Positions 59,613 through 64,000 of a stretch of 64,000 nucleotides of DNA are shown in pieces. The notes under the pieces were generated by a model, which saw nothing but the letters and a program-made list of their open reading frames with translations, did not search any database and was not told the DNA's origin. The translations under genes and the position numbers were made by a program. This DNA is from ARK-14 sp002899805. Lineage in GTDB: Archaea; Thermoproteota; Thermoprotei_A; Sulfolobales; Fervidicoccaceae. Every line of letters begins with the position of its first letter. Position 1 is the stretch's first letter. The DNA lies in NCBI GenBank assembly GCA_039793985.1, contig JBAMMC010000033.1:15631-79630 (forward strand), written 5' to 3'.

Positions 59613-60314
59613 CTACGGCAAATATTCAGCAAGTACCATCGCATGGTCTTTGTCGTAGGGATCCAGGTGAACTACACTAACTGTTCTGAACCCTCCTCTT
59701 TCTAGCGTTGAGATTTCCTTTCTGAACACCTCTGTCGGCTCCTTCGTCACATCAATGCTCCTTGCTTTTATCGCGAAGAACACATAACCTCCTTTCTTCA
59801 GGAACCACTTCGCATTCTCTACCACTAAAGCCGCTTGCTCCGGCTGTGCTACATCTGCATATATTACATCGCATAGCTCAACAATGTGGGAATATGAGGA
59901 AGGCATTCTTGCATCGGCAAGTATGGGAACAAGGTTCTTCCTATCTTTAGCAACTAATAGAAACTCCCTCATTACTCTCGGCGCAAACTCGACGGAATAT
60001 ATCAAACCGTTGTTACCAACGATGTCACTGATGTGACTAGGTGTCGTACCAGCTGCCGCCCCCAAATAGAGAACTTTATCACCTTCTTTCAGAGGAACAG
60101 CTGAGAGTCCTTTCAATATAGCACCTGCCAGCTTGCTCCTATAGGGAATCCATTCTCTATATTCCACACCAGCTATCCTGTAGAGCCTCTCCCCATATAC
60201 TCTTTTGCCCGGAACTAAATTGATAGTCACTAGCTTTGTGGAGCCATCATCGAACTCCATTTCGAATATCCTACTATTGACTTCCAACTGCTTAACTCTT
60301 ATTGCTTCGCTCAT
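59613..60314 (-). CDS. flpA: Fibrillarin-like rRNA/tRNA 2'-O-methyltransferase
   Basis: Catalytic subunit of the archaeal C/D box sRNP. SAM motif I VLYLGAAAGTTPSHISDIVG (about 82-101), motif II YSVEFAPRVMRE, and the catalytic VIYADVAQPEQAALV and FFAIKARSID fit the family. At 233 residues the length is normal. ATG 60314 is two bases after the nop5 stop. The enzyme works with Nop5 and L7Ae; L7Ae is not in the window. Confidence 0.96.
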   Translation of the reverse strand: MSEAIRVKQLEVNSRIFEMEFDDGSTKLVTINLVPGKRVYGERLYRIAGVEYREWIPYRSKLAGAILKGLSAVPLKEGDKVLYLGAAAGTTPSHISDIVGNNGLIYSVEFAPRVMREFLLVAKDRKNLVPILADARMPSSYSHIVELCDVIYADVAQPEQAALVVENAKWFLKKGGYVFFAIKARSIDVTKEPTEVFRKEISTLERGGFRTVSVVHLDPYDKDHAMVLAEYLP

Positions 60315-60316
60315 CT

Positions 60317-61579
60317 TTACCTACCTCCGAACCTCTTTTTTCTCGGTTTCCCTCCTCCCCTTCCTCCTCCTCTCTCTTCTCTCCTCGGAGGTCTCTGGGC
60401 AGCTTCCTTTTGAACAGGAGCTTTTGCCGGTGGCTTAGCATACAGTTTTTTGATCTCTTCTATCCTCTTCGTCAGATCTTCAACGAGTTTGTCTCCTATC
60501 CACCTTCCAGTAAATGCGTCTACCTTCGCAGCTATAGCTAGTTTCGCAGCCAGCGTTCTAGCCATCTTGCCTCTCTGCCACCTGGGAGCCTTATGTATTT
60601 CAGGATACTGGAATATTATTCCGTGCTTCGGAGGCCTAGTTCCTGTCTTGAGAGAGCGGAAGAGGGCTTTCTCTGCACCTAAGACCTGGATCGTGCTTGC
60701 GGGAAGCTTAGCGAGGGCTTCTAAACTACCAGCGAGACTAATCAGCCTCGCCCCTAGCAGACTCCCAACGAGGGCTGTGATATTGGGTGCTACCTCCTTC
60801 ATTACACTCTCGATATAATCGGATAACTCCTCCCTGAGGGTATAAGTATCCCAGGCCATTCTTGCTAGTGTCTGTATAGGTCTTATGTCAAAATCGCTCA
60901 AATCAGCCCCTATGCTCTCTTTAGCTGCGCTCTCTATCTTTTCTATCTTGTCTTGTGGTATTCCTAACCTCAGCAGATTCTCTCTGTTGAAGTTCTCTCT
61001 CAGACCTAGTTCCATGACTAGCCTAACATATTGTTCATGGTTAGGAACTAGGTTATCGAGCTCAGGGAAGTGAACGCTATACCATTCCCTCAGCCTTATT
61101 ACATACAAGTTGTAAGTCTTATCTAGATCATCGATGGCTCTTATTGCTTGAGCTGCTAACTGATCTCTCTTCTGAGCTGCTTTCCTGAGTTTTCTCCTGG
61201 TGTACTCCATGCTTACGGAATGCAAAAAGTCTTGAAATTCTTCTTTGCTTTTGAAATAACCTGTCTGAACAGAGATCTCTTCTACCCTCTCTCTGAACTT
61301 TCTGAAAGCTTCCCCCGCCGGTTCAATTGAAATTCTAAGACCTGAAAACTTGTTGCTCAATGACCTAGCAATACCTTCTATTTCGACAGCCAACTCATCC
61401 TCCCTGTTGAGCCTTTCAACTAGTCTGAGCATACTCGCTGTAGGTTCCCCAACCTCATACTTGAGAAGCTGTTCTACGTTTTCATCTATGTCCTTGGTCT
61501 CGTGCTCATAATCGGCAATCGAGCCGTCTTCTTTCACTGCGAAAGCTCCTACAGCATGCTGCACTAGGTAAATCTTCAT
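60317..61579 (-). CDS. nop5: Nop5 (Nop56/58-type) C/D box RNP scaffold
   Basis: Binds fibrillarin with its N-terminal domain, self-associates through a coiled coil (about 130-200) and contacts the kink-turn RNA/L7Ae with the Nop domain, seen as LVGSLLGARLISLAGSLEALAKLPASTIQVLGAEKALFR (split: GARLISLAGS, PASTIQVLGAEKALFR). The C-terminus is a basic, Gly/Arg-rich tail (RRGGGRGGGKPRKKR-like). The ATG 61579 gives the family start MKIYLVQHAVGAF; TTG 61591 just after GGGAGGAG is an alternative. It is the first gene of the nop5-flpA operon. Confidence 0.95.
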   Translation of the reverse strand: MKIYLVQHAVGAFAVKEDGSIADYEHETKDIDENVEQLLKYEVGEPTASMLRLVERLNREDELAVEIEGIARSLSNKFSGLRISIEPAGEAFRKFRERVEEISVQTGYFKSKEEFQDFLHSVSMEYTRRKLRKAAQKRDQLAAQAIRAIDDLDKTYNLYVIRLREWYSVHFPELDNLVPNHEQYVRLVMELGLRENFNRENLLRLGIPQDKIEKIESAAKESIGADLSDFDIRPIQTLARMAWDTYTLREELSDYIESVMKEVAPNITALVGSLLGARLISLAGSLEALAKLPASTIQVLGAEKALFRSLKTGTRPPKHGIIFQYPEIHKAPRWQRGKMARTLAAKLAIAAKVDAFTGRWIGDKLVEDLTKRIEEIKKLYAKPPAKAPVQKEAAQRPPRREERGGGRGGGKPRKKRFGGR

Positions 61580-61770
61580 AGTAAAGATCAACTCCTCCCA
61601 TTCTTTAGATTCAAGAGTTTATTAACTTCTAACCTTTTAAACGCACATAAAGTTTTTCTTTAGCTGTTATCCTTAAAAAATTACCTTTTCTACAGAAATT
61701 GGAAATTTAGAAGTTGAAGTTTGTTTTCTCTCGATTAGGTTTTTAAACAAAATGAAAACGAACTGTCTTC

Positions 61771-62676
61771 TTATCGCATTTCCCCATCTCCAGTGCTTCC
61801 TGTTCCATCACTGTATAGCGCTACCAAGTCTTCAAAGGTCAGCCTTCCTCCTGATTTGAGCTTCTCTTCTGCTTCCTTTTTCTTTCTTTCCAATATCTCG
61901 CTCTCTCTTTTCTTGTAAATGCTCTCCCTTATCGCCGAACTCCTTTCCTGAATTTTTTTCAGCTCTTCATATTTTTTATCAATTGTTTCCTTCAAACCGT
62001 TGATAGCCACGCTCTTCTCGGTTATCTTCTTCCCAAGCTCATTAATTTTGGGGGAGATTTCATTCATCTTTTCATTCAATTCTGATATCTTTTTCCTGAT
62101 GCTCTCAAGGGCTGATACTTTATCTTTTATTTTTTCCCTGAGATCCTTTATTTTTATTTTCAAACTTGCAAGCTCAGCCTTTAGCTCCATATTGACCGAG
62201 TCTAGCTCTCTAGCTTTGGAAAGTTTTTCATATAGCTGGGTGAGCCGTTCTATTTCGAGCATTAGCTTTTTCTCTTCCTCGATAGAAAGAGGAGTAGTCT
62301 GCTGTTTCCAGTTGAGCTGATCGATTCTCCTCTTCAATGCTCCCAGAGAGATCTTTTTTCCTTCTTTTTCTGCTGAGTACTTCTCCTCGTTGTTATTTCT
62401 GAGCGTTTGGAGCACTTCCTCATATCGTTTGGAAAGCGTTTCTCTTTCGCTCTTTAGAGCCTTCAGCTCCTCAAGAAGTTTATTCTTCTCTTCTCTGTAC
62501 TTCCTGAGTTCCGTTGCTATCTCTTTACTCTTATTGATAAGTTCAGATCTCTCTTCTCTCAGACCTTGCAGCTCCTCAATTAACTTCATTCTTTGTTCTT
62601 TGAGCTGTGCTATCTCTCCTTTAAGCTGATGTATCTGTTCGCTCAGTTTTTCTAGCTCTTCAGAGGCAACTTCCAT
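61771..62676 (-). CDS. Archaeal coiled-coil protein (COG1340 family)
   Basis: About 301 residues, almost wholly coiled coil (heptads from about 3 to 260) with the family signature SLGALKRRIDQLNWKQQTTPL (key: LGALKRRID, QQTTPLS) near the centre. A short non-coil tail GRLTFEDLVALYSDG follows. These proteins are widespread in archaea and of unknown function, possibly structural. ATG 62676 is about ten bases after AGGTG; ATG 62685 is possible. Confidence 0.8.
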   Translation of the reverse strand: MEVASEELEKLSEQIHQLKGEIAQLKEQRMKLIEELQGLREERSELINKSKEIATELRKYREEKNKLLEELKALKSERETLSKRYEEVLQTLRNNNEEKYSAEKEGKKISLGALKRRIDQLNWKQQTTPLSIEEEKKLMLEIERLTQLYEKLSKARELDSVNMELKAELASLKIKIKDLREKIKDKVSALESIRKKISELNEKMNEISPKINELGKKITEKSVAINGLKETIDKKYEELKKIQERSSAIRESIYKKRESEILERKKKEAEEKLKSGGRLTFEDLVALYSDGTGSTGDGEMR

Positions 62677-62699
62677 TATATGCATGCACCTTATCCTGT

Positions 62700-63404
62700 T
62701 TATACGCTTAAGATGAACCTCGCATCTACGGCATATGCTCCCTTGTCATATGCTATAACAGGGTTTATGTCCATCTCCTTTATTTCCTTGTTTTCATATA
62801 GTAACTTTCCTGCCTTGACGATTATCTCCGCTATAGCCTTTTTGTCCTTGGGAGTATCACCCCTATACCCTTCAAGGAGTTTTCTTGACTTTATCTCGTT
62901 TATCATCTCCAGGGCTTCATTCTCAGTGATTGGAGCGATTCTGAAAGAAACATCTCTAAAGATCTCTACAAATATGCCTCCCAGTCCGAACATAACTGTG
63001 GCATCGAAGACGGGATCCCTTATTCCTCCAACTATTACCTCCACTCCTCCTTTAGGTAGCATTTTCTGGGCAAGAAAGCCAACGATTTTTGCGTCTGGCT
63101 GGTTCTTCTTGACGTTTTCCTTTATTTTTCCAACAGCTTCTTTCATACCAGCAATATCACTTATGCCTATAACGACTCCTCCAACATCTGACTTATGAAC
63201 TATATCCGGAGAAACGACCTTCAAAACAGCAGGAAAGCCAACTTTCTTCGCTGCTAGTTCGACTTCAGTTTCATCCTTGATAAAAAAATATGGAGCTAGA
63301 GGGATCCCGTAGGCCTCAAGTAAGGCCATCGATTCATGCTCAAGAAGTTTCTTTCTTCCCTCTTTTCTTGCCTCAGCCATTACATTTTTAACATTCTGTG
63401 ACAT
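62700..63404 (-). CDS. ADP-forming acyl-CoA synthetase, beta (ATP-grasp) subunit
   Basis: About 234 residues with the ATP-grasp subdomain 1 fold: HESMALLEAYGIPLAPY, FPAVLKVVSPDIVHKSDVGGV, the EVIVGGIRDPVFDATVMFGLGG loop (key: DPVFDATVMFGLGG) and MDINPVIAY. It makes ATP from acetyl- or acyl-CoA, typical of peptide- and sugar-fermenting archaea. The alpha subunit is not adjacent here. ATG 63404 follows GAGGG by seven bases and is preferred to the start at 63422. Confidence 0.9.
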   Translation of the reverse strand: MSQNVKNVMAEARKEGRKKLLEHESMALLEAYGIPLAPYFFIKDETEVELAAKKVGFPAVLKVVSPDIVHKSDVGGVVIGISDIAGMKEAVGKIKENVKKNQPDAKIVGFLAQKMLPKGGVEVIVGGIRDPVFDATVMFGLGGIFVEIFRDVSFRIAPITENEALEMINEIKSRKLLEGYRGDTPKDKKAIAEIIVKAGKLLYENKEIKEMDINPVIAYDKGAYAVDARFILSV

Positions 63405-63533
63405 CAGACATCCCTCTGGCAAACTATGAAGTTTGCCATGAAACCGAAAAATCGATATCTAGTTAACCTAAAGGAATAAAATACTTTTGCCCAACGACTT
63501 TTTAGGGTTGGGATAAAGTATAGAATTTTAACG

Positions 63534-63812
63534 GTGACTACTGTGAGTGAAGAGGATGGTTTGGTAATTGCTAGAATTCTTAGAGTATTGAAAGAAAAGG
63601 AGGCTGCGAATGCTGGTGATATAGTGAATCTCACAGGATTGCCCAGGTATTATGTGCTGGCTGCTTTTCAGATCCTCTATGAACTCGGATATATAGAGCT
63701 CATATATAGTAAGGGTTCTCATAAGGTCTACAGAATAACAGAGAAAGGTTTGAGTTTCTTAAGTGGGAGTGACGACACGAAAATTGCCGAAGGAGAGAAA
63801 GCAGAGGCTTAG
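63534..63812 (+). CDS. Small winged-helix DNA-binding protein
   Basis: About 92 residues. Residues 10-75 form a winged helix: ARILRVLKEKEAANAGDIVNLTGLPRYYVLAAFQILYELGYIEL (key: GDIVNLTGLPRYYV), wing SKGSHKVYRITEKG. An acidic tail follows. It resembles small archaeal regulators of the PadR/MarR-like size class but no family is assigned. GTG 63534 is the first start; GTG 63543 is possible. It converges on the next gene with a four-base overlap. Confidence 0.72.
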   Translation: MTTVSEEDGLVIARILRVLKEKEAANAGDIVNLTGLPRYYVLAAFQILYELGYIELIYSKGSHKVYRITEKGLSFLSGSDDTKIAEGEKAEA

Positions 63813-64000
63813 TATTTCAATATGTCTAGAAGCTTCTGTCTCATTACATCCATGAGTTGGAGATCTAAATCCCAATTTCTCTCTTCTCTGTTAAATGAAA
63901 TGAAAGGTATTGTATATGACTTTATAGAGTTCTTGTTCAAAACACCGATGAAGTATTCTCCACCCAGTACTTCTCCAAAGATTCTATGAAGATATTTGTC
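63809..64000 (-). CDS. C-terminal end of an unknown protein, cut by window end
   Basis: The minus strand is open from 64000 to a TAA at 63809-63811, giving 63 residues ending RQKLLDILKY. It has an alternating strand/helix look (YFIGVLNKNSIKSYTIPFISF), but no motif allows a name. The upstream part lies outside the window. Its stop shares four bases with the end of the convergent winged-helix gene. Confidence 0.6.
   Translation of the reverse strand, partial: DKYLHRIFGEVLGGEYFIGVLNKNSIKSYTIPFISFNREERNWDLDLQLMDVMRQKLLDILKY

Overview
The window looks like chromosomal core DNA of a thermophilic crenarchaeon (Thermoproteota, class Thermoprotei). I cannot name the species. The pointers are archaeal information-processing genes (DnaG primase, TFB next to Gar1, Nop5-fibrillarin, SRP19, S8e, GatDE, Trm1, DTD2-type deacylase), an ESCRT-III (CdvB-like) protein, a 5S rRNA gene outside an rRNA operon, a tRNA-Thr with a short intron at position 37/38, many GTG/TTG starts and ATGA/GTGA/TTGA overlaps, and TATA-like A+T boxes about 25 bases before starts. 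The sequence is A+T-rich, and the only mobile DNA seen is small non-coding relics.

Layout. 1-5.9 kb: 3' part of valS, a SufS-like cysteine desulfurase, tyrS, then a structured leader or small RNA in front of dnaG and tmk. 6-11.3 kb: a degenerate P-loop/winged-helix protein, a broken cysteine-synthase gene, a GT-C type membrane glycosyltransferase divergent from an Lrp-type regulator (11-bp inverted repeats at both promoters), a tiny two-helix membrane protein converging on the 5S rRNA gene, and a phosphoglycolate phosphatase. 11.3-20 kb: DHH phosphoesterase, SDH/SppA-like membrane protease, ESCRT-III-like gene plus ribbon-helix-helix/coiled-coil partner, ABC-2 exporter, TFB-gar1, srp19-rps8e, uppS. 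20-30 kb: a divergent unit of a dipeptide-type binding protein against hyuA-hyuB-dppBCDF, apparently an uptake and hydrolysis system for cyclic amides or peptides.

30-37 kb: D-aminoacyl-tRNA deacylase; a four-gene operon (nucleotidyltransferase, DUF447, CitG/MdcB-like, coiled-coil winged helix); serS-DUF429-HAD; tRNA-Thr(GGT); an SDR lacking the YxxxK pair. 37-45 kb: a nine-gene, tightly overlapping membrane operon built around a MoxR AAA+ ATPase and a DUF58 protein. 45-50 kb, opposite strand: a GT2 polyprenyl-phosphate glycosyltransferase and a LolCDE/MacB-like ABC system that includes a large polytopic membrane protein. 50-64 kb: tRNA-Thr(CGT) with intron, stand-alone RAM domain, thiM, an orphan pilin-like beta domain, gatD-gatE, trm1-THEP1, nop5-fibrillarin-UPF0216-COG1395, a coiled-coil protein, an ADP-forming acyl-CoA synthetase beta subunit, a small winged-helix protein, and a gene running off the right edge.

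The peptide/cyclic-amide uptake genes and the ADP-forming acyl-CoA synthetase fit a peptide-using heterotroph (inference). The best candidates for under-described biology are the MoxR/DUF58 operon with its neighbouring exporter, the hyuAB-dppBCDF unit, the ESCRT-III/RHH pair, the NTase-DUF447-CitG operon, and the structured RNA before dnaG. No CRISPR array, intact insertion sequence or replication origin was recognised.
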